A stretch of 64,000 bases of DNA from Nitrospirota bacterium (GTDB taxonomy: Bacteria > Nitrospirota > Thermodesulfovibrionia > UBA6902): NCBI GenBank assembly GCA_016214845.1, contig JACRMS010000018.1, positions 1-64,000 of the forward strand, written 5' to 3'. A model generated the notes under the pieces. The model did not search any database. It saw only the letters and a program-made list of their open reading frames with translations, and had not been told where the DNA came from. Shown here piece after piece: positions 55,467-63,907 of the stretch (positions are counted from its first letter, which is position 1; every line of letters starts with the position of its first letter). Position numbers and translations under genes: made by a program.

Positions 55467-57584
55467 ATGAGTTTTTGGGATGACGTCAGGGATGATTACA
55501 GGACTGTTTTCAAGATGGACCCTGCTGCGAGGAGCAGGCTGGAAGTCATCCTTTCGTACTCCGGGTTTCACGCGATATTCTTCTACCGGATAAATCACAG
55601 GCTGTGGAAACTCGGCGTGCCTGTGCTGCCGCGTTTTTTATCTCAATTAGCGAGGTTCCTCACTGGCATTGAGATACATCCTGCCGCAAAGATAAAAAAA
55701 GGATTTTTCATTGACCACGGGATGGGGGTTGTAATCGGGGAAACTGCGGAGATCGGCGAGAACGTGCTTCTCTACCAGGGGGTGACGCTCGGTGGCACAG
55801 GCAAGGAAAAAGGCAAGCGTCACCCTACACTCGGCAACAACATAGTTGTCGGCGCAGGGACCAAGATCCTCGGCGCGATCACGATAGGAGATAACGTCAA
55901 GATAGGCGCAAATTCAGTAGTGCTTCATTCCGTGCCTGACAATTCCATTGTAGTCGGCGTGCCGGGCAGGGTGATAAAAAAGAAAGTGGTGAAGATCTAT
56001 AACGAGGGGCTGGTGGAGATGCTCGATCAGGTGCACCTGCCGGACCCTCTTGATGAGAGATTTGAAGAGATTAAAAATTACATTTCTGAACTTGAAAGGA
56101 GAATCAGCGGATTGGAAGGCAAAGGCGAGACAATAAAGGTTTACAACACGATGAGCGGTAAGAAAGAGGATTTTGTCCCTCTGTCGCCGGGGCAGGTCAG
56201 GATGTACGTGTGCGGGATAACAGCATACGACGTATGCCACTTGGGCCACGCGCGCAGCGCGATTGTCTTTGACATCATAAAGAGATATTTCAGATACAAG
56301 GGACTGAAAGTAACGCACGTGCGCAACATCACCGACATCGACGACAAGATCATAGCCCGCGCCGCGAAGGAGAACGTCTCATACGACGTGATCGCGAAGA
56401 AATACACAGAGGAATATTACAGGGACATGGATATGTTGGGCGTGGGCAGGGCTGATCTTGAACCCAATGCCACAGACCACATAAAGGAAATGATCGAGAC
56501 GATAAAGGGACTCATTGATAAAGGCTATGCGTATCCTGTCGATGGGGATGTTTACTTTGAGGTCGGCAAATTTTCAGGGTACGGCAAGCTTTCAAAAAAG
56601 AACGTCGATGATCTCATGTCGGGGGCGCGTGTTGAGGTCAACGAGAAAAAGAAGAGCCCTCTTGATTTTGCCCTGTGGAAATCTTCCAAGGAAGGCGAGC
56701 CCTGGTGGGAAAGCCCGTGGGGCAAGGGCAGGCCCGGTTGGCACATAGAATGCACCGCGATGTCATCAAAATATCTGGGAGAGAGCTTTGACATCCACGG
56801 AGGCGGGGCTGACCTGATATTCCCGCATCATGAAAATGAGATTGCGCAGAGCGAGGCGTATACCGGCAAACCGTTTGTGAAGTACTGGATGCACAACGGC
56901 TTCATCACAGTTGCCAAAGAGAAGATGTCCAAGTCCCTCGGAAATTTCTTCACCATAAAGGACATCCTTGAAAAATACGAGCCGGAGGTGGTCCGTTATT
57001 TTCTGCTCTCAACCCATTACAGAAGCCCGATCGAATTCTCCGACGCGCAGTTGACCGAGTCCGAGCTTTCCATTGACAGGTATTACTCTACAGTAACGAG
57101 GAACAAGGATTTTCTTGAAACAACAGGGGCCGCGGAGAAGCCCGGGACTTCCGCAGACCTTGAAAAACTGCTTTCTGCTTTTAAAGATAAATTCCATCAC
57201 GCGATGAATGACGACTTCAACACGGCCTCTGCCCTGGGATTTATCTTCGAGCTCATAAGAGAAGCAAACAGGTTTCTTGATTCAAAACCTTCCGGGCAGA
57301 AGGCAAAGGAGCTTGTGATTAAAACCGGAGAGCTTCTTGCCGAGATCGGCGGAGTCATGAACATATTCAACAAGACGCCTGAGGAATGGTACAGGTCCCT
57401 GATGAAGGTGAAGAAGATAGAGTTTTCAGAAGAGTCCCTGCTTCAGAAGATCGCCGAACGTCAGGAGGCAAGGAAACAGAAAGACTGGGCAAAGGCCGAC
57501 ACGATCAGAAAAGAGCTTGAGGCCAAGGGCATCATCCTTGAGGACAAAAAAGACGGGACCGCGTGGAAGGTGAAGGCAGGGTGA
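55467..57584 (+). CDS. Serine O-acetyltransferase / cysteinyl-tRNA synthetase fusion (CysE-CysS)
   Basis: One uninterrupted 705-aa frame. Residues 1 to about 185 are a complete serine acetyltransferase: helical N-terminus, [43 protein letters not shown] and the hexapeptide left-handed beta-helix to VPGRVIKK. A ~35-residue charged linker ([17 protein letters not shown]...) leads to a full class I CysRS from about 224: zinc Cys in [19 protein letters not shown] with the HIGH motif (HLGH), [20 protein letters not shown], and [11 protein letters not shown] makes O-acetylserine for cysteine synthesis; CysRS charges tRNACys. No internal ribosome-binding site or start stands out at the junction. Known to be neighbours in some bacteria; a fusion is unusual. 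Confidence 0.94.
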   Translation: MSFWDDVRDDYRTVFKMDPAARSRLEVILSYSGFHAIFFYRINHRLWKLGVPVLPRFLSQLARFLTGIEIHPAAKIKKGFFIDHGMGVVIGETAEIGENVLLYQGVTLGGTGKEKGKRHPTLGNNIVVGAGTKILGAITIGDNVKIGANSVVLHSVPDNSIVVGVPGRVIKKKVVKIYNEGLVEMLDQVHLPDPLDERFEEIKNYISELERRISGLEGKGETIKVYNTMSGKKEDFVPLSPGQVRMYVCGITAYDVCHLGHARSAIVFDIIKRYFRYKGLKVTHVRNITDIDDKIIARAAKENVSYDVIAKKYTEEYYRDMDMLGVGRADLEPNATDHIKEMIETIKGLIDKGYAYPVDGDVYFEVGKFSGYGKLSKKNVDDLMSGARVEVNEKKKSPLDFALWKSSKEGEPWWESPWGKGRPGWHIECTAMSSKYLGESFDIHGGGADLIFPHHENEIAQSEAYTGKPFVKYWMHNGFITVAKEKMSKSLGNFFTIKDILEKYEPEVVRYFLLSTHYRSPIEFSDAQLTESELSIDRYYSTVTRNKDFLETTGAAEKPGTSADLEKLLSAFKDKFHHAMNDDFNTASALGFIFELIREANRFLDSKPSGQKAKELVIKTGELLAEIGGVMNIFNKTPEEWYRSLMKVKKIEFSEESLLQKIAERQEARKQKDWAKADTIRKELEAKGIILEDKKDGTAWKVKAG

Positions 57585-57593
57585 GATTTATTT

Positions 57594-57616
57594 CCGGCGG
57601 TATTTTGCCGGGATTA
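57594..57616 (+). terminator. Predicted intrinsic terminator after cysE-cysS
   Basis: CCGGC (57594-57598) and GCCGG (57607-57611) with an 8-base loop, followed by a T-rich stretch. Sits ten bases after the stop. Confidence 0.6.
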
Positions 57617-60187
57617 TTATTTTATACTGAAGCTCCTCATTGAGCTTTCAGTTGCGCCGCCTTTCCCGTCTTCTGCGGTGACTTTCCAGTAATAGGCAGT
57701 GCCGGGATTTAATCCGTTCACTGTATAGCTTATATCGGAGTCAGACTCAAGAGAAATACCTAAGCTATCCCCGCCGCTTGAGCCCCCGCCGCAGGCCATT
57801 AAAATACCTCCAGTAATAACGATAGCAGCAATCAGCGACACGGTCCTTTTCCTTACTTTTATATTTGCAGCCATTAACATTCCCAGTAATAACAGCTCTG
57901 CGGTGCTGCCAGTGCTTGCGTAGTAAACCCCTTGAAGAACAGGCGAAGCAACTTTTACCGGTTCACAGCCTATGAAGTCCTGATTTGCACAATAGCTGAG
58001 TTTATAAGTCACTGTGTCACCGTCCGGGTCTTGTGCTTTATTCCATTTAAAGGTGACCGCCGTATCTAATCCTGTTTGCTTGTCTGCTGGCGAGACCAGC
58101 TCAGCCGCGGAAGGCGGAGATGGCGGGTTGTTTATGACAGGGCCGGGGGCAAGTATTGTATACATATTTTCTAATTTGTTTGAATCAATATCTGTTATCA
58201 TTCCATTGCCATCAAGATCGCACTCAGGGCACGCACTTGCCGGCTGGTCCTTGTAGTTGTTAAGTATAGTAAGGTCATTGCTGTTTACATTACCGTCATT
58301 ATCCAGATCTCCGGCCACGCAGTTTGCCCCGGCGGCATATTCATTCCCGTTCCAGTGAGTACATGTCAGAATGGCCGCTTCACCTGAATTTAATGTCACG
58401 ATATTTGACGGGCTGCCAGCACTACCATCCGCTGACACCTGCCGATACATATTATGCATCCGGAACACTTCAGGGTCATTGTAGCCTGCCTGGTCATTGA
58501 TCCTCGGACGGACCAGAATTAAAGCCTTGGAATATTTTCTCGCCAAAACCGTCTGCAGCAAACCTTCTCTGAGTTTAATATTATCAAACCACGAAGCGCC
58601 CTGGGCATAAAATAATCTGAAATAAATGTTACCGTAAATATCATCTCCGGTGGTAAAGGTGCAAAAAACGAATGTCCAGTCAGTATCTCCATTTAACGTT
58701 GCTCCACATTCACCTGATTTAGGCGTACTATCATCAAAATCGTAAGGATAAAAATTGGCTCCTGAAAACCAGTAGGTCCCTTTTACATCTTTAGTCTTTA
58801 TATAACCTGACAGCGAATACGTTGTGTGTGGTTTAAGCGTGACAGGCAGCCTGTTGCTGTTGTTTACAACATCGGCAGATTCGATCTTCACACATTGCCC
58901 GTTCAACTGACAGTCAGAGGCAGGCGCTATCTCAACCGGTTCTGCCGGGACCCAGTAAGCGGGGTCATTATTGCTGTCTTGAATCTCGAAATCCCCGTTC
59001 TTGTCTTTTAAAACATTTATCTCCTGTTCATTTGCCTCTGAAAAAATATAGTAGTCCCCTTCAGGATAGCCGACATCCACTTCAACTGCACTGATAAATA
59101 ATTCACCATTGAAATCAATATAGGGATGCATTCCGTATGCAAAGTAGCTTCTGTCTCCTGCCGCAAGATAATAACCAGCCAAAGCGTAGATTTGATCCCT
59201 TTCGCGGGAAACAGGAACTTGAATTCCAAGTGGAGCGAAGTTTTTGTGATAAACCGGATTAAACTGGAAAAGATTAATTGATCCGCGGGAAAGATCGCTC
59301 CTGACAAAATCAATGCTGTTCTTGAACTCTTTAAAAGGTTTGGAAATATCTATTAATGTTTCCCATTGAGAGCCGTGAAGTACTTGTGGAGAGCTATACC
59401 AGCCGTTTCCAATTATTATCTTGCCTGCAGGAATATTCGCAATTACAGATTTTAACAAATTAAAGTCATCTGTAAAATATTTAAAATAGTTGTCGTATTC
59501 TACAATTTTTGGGCCGTCAATCCACTCGTTTTTTATACGCCAATAACCTACTGCCGTATCAAAATAAATCCCATCGACCTTTGCATTGTCTGCTTTGTTC
59601 AAGACATAGGGGACATAATGCTCCGCCATAAACCTCTGATAGTCCGGATCGCCTACGTTCATGGCATAATTAAAAGGGGCATCAGCAGTTCCGGCTCCCC
59701 AGTAATAAGATGGTATCCTTGATGCTGCAGGATTAGTAGTATCCCAGCCGGGAACAGTCCGCGTTTCTGTTGCATTTGTCATGTTTTTCAGCGGAAGATT
59801 TATTGTCGCACTATTTTTAAAATGCAGGAACATCTTTTCAGGTATGCCGCTCGTAGTAAGGCCGTTACTTATACTCCACTGCTCAAGCCGGGCGGCTTTT
59901 TCAGAGGGAACTTCCATTTCAGTGTTCAAGTCATAAATAAGGGCAATATGTTCATGGTCGGAATCCTTCACTTCTTTAATGAAAGACAGATCATATCTAT
60001 TTCTCGAAATTTCCTCTTTTATCCCAAAGTTTTTGTAAAGACGTATATGATTTCTATTTTTGGGCAGATTGTCCAGTTGAATCGCTGAAATATTATTAAT
60101 TGAAAAAAAGGTCACGTCAAGAAAAATGATTATTAGGATCAGAAGTTTGTTCGATACATTTATTATCATAATTTTCCAGTTTGACAT
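57617..60187 (-). CDS. Exported glycoside-hydrolase-like protein with CBM, dockerin-like and interrupted FN3-like domains
   Basis: This 856-aa protein has a signal peptide (about 1-35) and a TIM-barrel-like region to about 400, with KVDGIYFDTAVGYW near 205 and IIIGNGWYSSP, reminiscent of putative glycoside hydrolases. A CBM4/9-like beta-sandwich follows at about 405-560 (PHTTYSLSGYIKTK; ASWFDNIKLREG). Two dockerin-type calcium repeats lie at about 620-680 (GDLDNDGNVNSNDLTIL; CDLDGNGMITDIDSNKL). The C-terminal fibronectin/Ig-like domain (about 700-856) is split by a ~60-residue insert with two hydrophobic helices and a lipobox-like ILMAC-GGG. Base composition is more AT-rich than its neighbours, hinting at transfer. 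The substrate is unknown. Confidence 0.75.
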   Translation of the reverse strand: MSNWKIMIINVSNKLLILIIIFLDVTFFSINNISAIQLDNLPKNRNHIRLYKNFGIKEEISRNRYDLSFIKEVKDSDHEHIALIYDLNTEMEVPSEKAARLEQWSISNGLTTSGIPEKMFLHFKNSATINLPLKNMTNATETRTVPGWDTTNPAASRIPSYYWGAGTADAPFNYAMNVGDPDYQRFMAEHYVPYVLNKADNAKVDGIYFDTAVGYWRIKNEWIDGPKIVEYDNYFKYFTDDFNLLKSVIANIPAGKIIIGNGWYSSPQVLHGSQWETLIDISKPFKEFKNSIDFVRSDLSRGSINLFQFNPVYHKNFAPLGIQVPVSRERDQIYALAGYYLAAGDRSYFAYGMHPYIDFNGELFISAVEVDVGYPEGDYYIFSEANEQEINVLKDKNGDFEIQDSNNDPAYWVPAEPVEIAPASDCQLNGQCVKIESADVVNNSNRLPVTLKPHTTYSLSGYIKTKDVKGTYWFSGANFYPYDFDDSTPKSGECGATLNGDTDWTFVFCTFTTGDDIYGNIYFRLFYAQGASWFDNIKLREGLLQTVLARKYSKALILVRPRINDQAGYNDPEVFRMHNMYRQVSADGSAGSPSNIVTLNSGEAAILTCTHWNGNEYAAGANCVAGDLDNDGNVNSNDLTILNNYKDQPASACPECDLDGNGMITDIDSNKLENMYTILAPGPVINNPPSPPSAAELVSPADKQTGLDTAVTFKWNKAQDPDGDTVTYKLSYCANQDFIGCEPVKVASPVLQGVYYASTGSTAELLLLGMLMAANIKVRKRTVSLIAAIVITGGILMACGGGSSGGDSLGISLESDSDISYTVNGLNPGTAYYWKVTAEDGKGGATESSMRSFSIK

Positions 60188-60602
60188 TTATACTTCAAAA
60201 GCCGGATCAATTTTTTTAATTCATCCATCTTATATCGTTATTCTATTTTCAGCGCTTGCAAAGTGATGTGACGTCCATCACATACGACTTCCCTTAGTCA
60301 GAAGACCGTTTTTGCATCAACCTCGCAATATCTTTTTTACTATTGAGCGAATCTCGCCTCCTGTTACTACTAAGGGAAAGGTATATCTATCAGATTAATT
60401 TCCTGACAAAATTTCAGAAATATCCCTATTGATAAATTGTTCATAATTGCCGTTAAATTTAGTAGCGGCGATTTGCAGAATGTTTATTCTGTGTTGACTG
60501 AAAAATGTATCGGTCAATTTTTTTTTGAATCAGGGGTGATGGGAAAATTGGGTTTCCCGATTACTGAAACAATCTCAACTTGAAAAAATGAAGGGGGAGT
60601 TT
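60188..60602. other. AT-rich intergenic region with regulatory-looking palindromes
   Basis: No gene seen in 415 bp. It holds a perfect CRP-type box (60267-60282) and a 10-bp inverted repeat TTCCCTTAGT (60289-60298) / ACTAAGGGAA (60369-60378), about 70 bp apart. The rest is AT-rich sequence serving as leader for the divergent hydrolase-like gene and small lipoprotein gene. Confidence 0.6.
60267..60282. promoter_or_regulatory. CRP/FNR-family operator
   Basis: TGTGA-CGTCCA-TCACA matches the CRP consensus TGTGA-N6-TCACA perfectly. It lies about 80 bp upstream of the hydrolase-like gene start on the minus strand, a plausible activating position. No CRP gene is in the window. Confidence 0.5.
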
Positions 60603-60836
60603 ATGAAGACTGAAGGGATGTTTATTTTGCTGGTCCTTTTAATCAGCGCTTGCGCTTCAACACCTTATACTCATTCGACCAAAGGCGCAAAGGATTTAGA
60701 ACGTGAAATCTATGAATGTGAAAAAATAGCCATGTTTAAAGCGGAGGAAGCAGGTTCTCCTGATAATCCGTTCATGATTGCCGCTGAGAAGGACCGGTGC
60801 CTGCAAGTGAAATTCGGATGGACGCCGGTCAAATAA
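60603..60836 (+). CDS. Small lipoprotein (77 aa)
   Basis: The start is the ATG at 60603 behind GGGGGAG; an earlier ATG at 60588 has no ribosome-binding site. The signal sequence ends in a lipobox (LISAC, Cys about 17). The mature ~60 residues contain two further cysteines (YECEKIAM and DRCLQVKFGW), which could form a disulfide. No named family recognised; small entry-exclusion-like or envelope lipoproteins look like this. Monocistronic. Confidence 0.75.
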   Translation: MKTEGMFILLVLLISACASTPYTHSTKGAKDLEREIYECEKIAMFKAEEAGSPDNPFMIAAEKDRCLQVKFGWTPVK

Positions 60837-60862
60837 CAGCCTCAGATTTAAACAGATGGAGC

Positions 60863-61123
60863 TTATGTTTCTTCTTCATCCTCCACCAACTGCCACTCCG
60901 CGTAGCCTTCTTTTCTCTGCTGAAGCTGCGTTCCCTTTAACACGACCTTTTTTATTTTCGGATGGGTCTTGACGGTCACATACGCCCTGACGAGATTTGC
61001 AATAGCGGCTTCCTGGAATGTCATCTCCGTGCCGTCCTGAAGCAAGATTGTGGTTCGCAGGTGTCTATGCCCTTCAGGGATTTCAGCGATGACAGCTTTT
61101 ACGTCTTCGTTTTTGATGATCAT
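60863..61123 (-). CDS. Conserved-looking hypothetical protein (86 aa)
   Basis: The start is the ATG at 61123 (MIIKNEDVKAVIAEIP), with GAAGGGA upstream; an ATG 18 bp earlier is less likely. Soluble alpha/beta protein without signal or membrane segments, containing RHLRTTILLQDGTEMTFQEAAIANLVRAYV and a basic strand KIKKVVLKG. The composition and length suggest a small nucleotide- or protein-binding fold, but I do not recognise the family. It is separated from the upstream gene by a terminator. Confidence 0.75.
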   Translation of the reverse strand: MIIKNEDVKAVIAEIPEGHRHLRTTILLQDGTEMTFQEAAIANLVRAYVTVKTHPKIKKVVLKGTQLQQRKEGYAEWQLVEDEEET

Positions 61124-61154
61124 TGTTGTCCCTTCAATCAATAAAAATTATAAC

Positions 61155-61181
61155 AATAAAAAGGCAGGCACACAGGCCTGC
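61155..61181 (-). terminator. Intrinsic terminator after the candidate selenoprotein gene
   Basis: On the minus strand GCAGGC and GCCTGC (61176-61181 and 61164-61169) form a 6-bp stem with a 6-base loop, followed by CTTTTTATT. It lies just past the stop at 61207, showing that transcription runs through both halves of the gene. Confidence 0.75.
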
Positions 61182-61206
61182 TCCTGCAAGAAGAGGTGAG
61201 TTGTCT

Positions 61207-61968
61207 TTATAAAACCTTCACTGTCTTTTTATTCACGCCTGTATTTCCGGTTTGAGGGTCATACGCGTACACGGTCACTTCGTATGTGCCGCTCCTGGTG
61301 ACGTTCAATTCACCCTTAAAAAGACTGGGCGTGCCTGCAAAGCCGAGAGGGACGGTGTTGATAATCTCTCCGTTGTATTTAACAATGGCTTTGATCTCGT
61401 ATTTATTTGAATCCCATAACCCGCCCGGGGTCAAATGGCATCCTCATATCATTACGATATTAGCCTGTACGGGAACGGCTGCTTTATTGCCGCTCAACCG
61501 TATTTCCCCTGGAACATCTGCGGTAACAGAGAACCCCGGAACTTCCACGACTATCCCGTCTCCTACCATGTCCTTCCCCGGAATCAGCCACACCTGTGTT
61601 GAGCTTTTCACGGTATCAGGCTTCCTTGACACCGGCGCTTCCGCCTCAATCGTGACTAACGCCGGTTCCGTAATGTCAACAGTAGTTTCAAACTTTGCGG
61701 TCGCGTCATCGGTCAATCGGGCAAAACGCCGTACGGGTTCATTCATGATCCTGTTTGTGTCGCCTGTTCCTCCGGATGTCAGTCCCTCTGCAAGGACCTT
61801 CCCGGTTTCAGCGTCCTTGATCGTAATGAGCGCGCCGCCCATTGAAGTGCCGACGAATTTCGCGTCTTTTGATTTTACCCTGACGATCACTTTTGTCTGC
61901 ATGGCCTCTACGGTATTTAAAAATAAAATACCTGTGAGAAAAAATCCAGCTATCAGAAATTTTCTCAT
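61207..61968 (-). CDS. Candidate selenoprotein: exported beta-rich protein with in-frame UGA
   Basis: From ATG 61968 the frame encodes a signal peptide (about 1-22, ending VEA), then a beta-rich domain with SMGGALITIKDAETGKVLAEG and QVWLIPGKDMVGDGIVVEVPGF. At codon 175 is a TGA (61444-61446). The same frame continues with G-C-H-L-T-P-G-G-L-W-D-S-N-K-Y and another ~65 residues of well-formed beta-strand sequence, ending at 61207. Read through, the protein is 253 aa with a U-G-C-H motif. A bSECIS-like hairpin starts at the expected distance. selD in this window shows the cell uses Sec. Alternatives: a nonsense mutation, or restart at TTG 61434 (GAGGA upstream). GGAGGA precedes the ATG. Confidence 0.6.
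61404..61446 (-). promoter_or_regulatory. bSECIS-like hairpin after the UGA
   Basis: On the minus strand, 16 bases after the TGA is a CGGGC loop closed by GACCC/GGGTT (five pairs including one G-U). An outer pair ATTTGA / TCAAAT encloses it with a few unpaired bases. Distance and small G-containing loop fit bacterial SECIS elements. Confidence 0.5.
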
Positions 61969-62073
61969 CCTGTCCTCCTTCCTGTTGTTCGTTATACATA
62001 AAAACGGCAGTTGCCACTGATTTTCGCAGATTGGCGCGGAGTTATCAATGACTGCCGCAGCCGGTAGTTCAGT

Positions 62074-62502
62074 TTAGTAGCGTATTATAATCCACCTGAA
62101 AAGAGGACGGACCGAGACTTCATCAGGGGCCAGGGCGCCGTCCTTGTTTTTGTCCATGACCATGAAGGCTTCAATGATATTTGAATACTTATCGGCGTAA
62201 TTTGAAAACTCCGGGAAACTGATCCTTTTGTCAGCGTTCTTGTCAACGGACCTGAACACCTCCTGCTTGTTTTCGATGCCCTCCATGGTATTCCACTCTT
62301 CAGGCGAAATGGCCTCGTCTTTATTGGTATCTGTTTTATTAAAGGTGTCCTTTTTTATGTCCTCATAAAATTCGCCGCGCTCGATTACCCCGTCCTGGTT
62401 CTTGTCCATTTCCTTAAACAGGTTATGCAAGGCCCCTGCTGTTTCAATCCAGAAAACAGTCAGCAGACTAATAACGATAACCGTCAAAATACTTGTCCTC
62501 AT
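62074..62502 (-). CDS. Exported EF-hand calcium-binding protein
   Basis: This 142-aa protein has an N-terminal signal peptide (about 1-24, ending AGA). It has four EF-hand loops: DKNQDGVIERGEF, DTNKDEAISPEEW, DKNADKRISFPEF and DKNKDGALAPDEV. Loops 1 and 4 have the canonical Gly at position 6; loops 2 and 3 have Glu and Lys there and may bind weakly. It is probably a periplasmic calcium buffer or sensor. It lies just upstream of, and in the same direction as, the candidate selenoprotein gene, 105 bp apart. Confidence 0.9.
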   Translation of the reverse strand: MRTSILTVIVISLLTVFWIETAGALHNLFKEMDKNQDGVIERGEFYEDIKKDTFNKTDTNKDEAISPEEWNTMEGIENKQEVFRSVDKNADKRISFPEFSNYADKYSNIIEAFMVMDKNKDGALAPDEVSVRPLFRWIIIRY

Positions 62503-62635
62503 TGTGTCACCTTCTTTCTATTTATTATTTCCTAATTAAATTATAGTGGCTTTGGGAGCGGTTGGCAATGGAATGAATTAATCGGGTAAATGATTTGAAA
62601 AAGCAGTTATGTGTTGAAAGAAAAAACAATGATAG

Positions 62636-63907
62636 CTACAGGTTGCCGCGCAGTCTCTCCGCATGGAGGATCCGTTTCACTCCAAGCCGGTATGCCGCCT
62701 CTCTCATCCTGCACTCCCGGTCACGGCAGAGTGAGTGGACATCATTAAAAGCAGAGATCATGGTATTTTTTAATTTTTGCAGGACCTTCTCTTCCTCCCA
62801 GTAATCGTTATTTAAATTCTGGCTCCACTCAAAATAGCTCACCACCACGCCGCCTGAATTGGCGAGGACATCAGGTATCAGCATAATGTCCCTCTCTAAA
62901 AATATCCTGTCCGCCTCTGTTGTTGTCGGGGCATTGGCAAGTTCAAGGATTATCTTTGCCTTTATGTCCCCCGCGTTACTCCCGTTAAGCTGATCTGATA
63001 AAGCCGCGGGGATCAGAATGTCGCAGGCGCAGGCGAGCAACTGGTCATTGGAGATATTCTGTGTGCCCGGGAAACCGGCCACGCTGCCGGTCCTTTCCTT
63101 GTGAGCTATCACGCCGGGAATGTCGAGCCCCGTTTGATTTAGTATGGCCCCCTTTGAATCACTCACGGCAATGACCCTGTATCCTTCTTCATGCAGGATG
63201 CGCGCCGTGTTTTCGCCCACGTGTCCGAACCCCTGGACAGCTACACAGGCCCCGGATTTTTCAATGCCGCGCTTTTTCATCGCCTCTTCAAGTATGTAAA
63301 TGCCTCCAAGCGCCGTAGAGTACCGTCTGGTTTTTATACCGCCTAATTCAACCGGCTTGCCTGTTACCACTGCGGGGGAATGTTTTCTCGTTATCCTTTC
63401 ATATTCGTCAAGTATCCATGCCATTATCTGCTCATCGGTATAAACATCAGGCGCAGGAATGTCCCTGAACGGCCCTATGAAATCCGCAATGGCGCGGATG
63501 TATCCGCGTGTCACCAGTTCAAGCTCGCTCCTGCTGAGTTCCTTCGGGTTTACCGCTACACCGCCCTTTGCCCCGCCAAAGGGGATGTTTACCACAGCGC
63601 ATTTAAGCCCCATGAGAAACGCAAGATCGCTTATGTGCTCCACTGTCAGATCGGGATGAAACCTGATGCCGCCCTTGCCCGGCCCTCTTGCGTCGTTGTA
63701 CTGCACCCTGTAGCCCAGGAACATCTTTGTCTTCCCCGCTTCGGTTTTCACGGGGAAATGCACGATGAAAGCACGCCTCGGCATTGCAAGTATTTCAAGT
63801 TCGTCTTCAGTAAGCGCGAGGTCGGAATAGATTGCATCAAGCTCGCTCATGCACAATCTGCAGAGGTTTTTTTCGTCAGCATGTATTCTCTCGTGGTTCT
63901 TGTTCAT
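62636..63907 (-). CDS. gdhA: Glutamate dehydrogenase (Glu/Leu/Phe/Val family)
   Basis: Reversibly deaminates glutamate to 2-oxoglutarate with NAD(P). 423 aa, the hexameric small-subunit type. Substrate domain: GYRVQYNDARGPGKGGIRFHP; LAFLMGLKCAVVNIPFGGAKGGV, with the catalytic Lys in GGAKGG and the glutamate-binding Lys in the preceding helix; PAPDVYTDEQIMAWILDEY. Cofactor domain: VAVQGFGHVGENTARIL, with a Rossmann GxGxxG and VSDSKGAI. AGGAGG lies 11 bases before the ATG. Confidence 0.95.
   Translation of the reverse strand: MNKNHERIHADEKNLCRLCMSELDAIYSDLALTEDELEILAMPRRAFIVHFPVKTEAGKTKMFLGYRVQYNDARGPGKGGIRFHPDLTVEHISDLAFLMGLKCAVVNIPFGGAKGGVAVNPKELSRSELELVTRGYIRAIADFIGPFRDIPAPDVYTDEQIMAWILDEYERITRKHSPAVVTGKPVELGGIKTRRYSTALGGIYILEEAMKKRGIEKSGACVAVQGFGHVGENTARILHEEGYRVIAVSDSKGAILNQTGLDIPGVIAHKERTGSVAGFPGTQNISNDQLLACACDILIPAALSDQLNGSNAGDIKAKIILELANAPTTTEADRIFLERDIMLIPDVLANSGGVVVSYFEWSQNLNNDYWEEEKVLQKLKNTMISAFNDVHSLCRDRECRMREAAYRLGVKRILHAERLRGNL

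Noticed and set aside
61207-61434. Second half of the candidate selenoprotein as an independent 75-aa gene
   Set aside because: It would need a TTG start and lacks its own signal peptide; same frame as the upstream gene and the SECIS-like hairpin favour read-through. Not fully excluded.
61430-61460. Frameshift as the cause of the split at 61444
   Set aside because: Both halves are in the same frame, so an indel cannot explain the stop.
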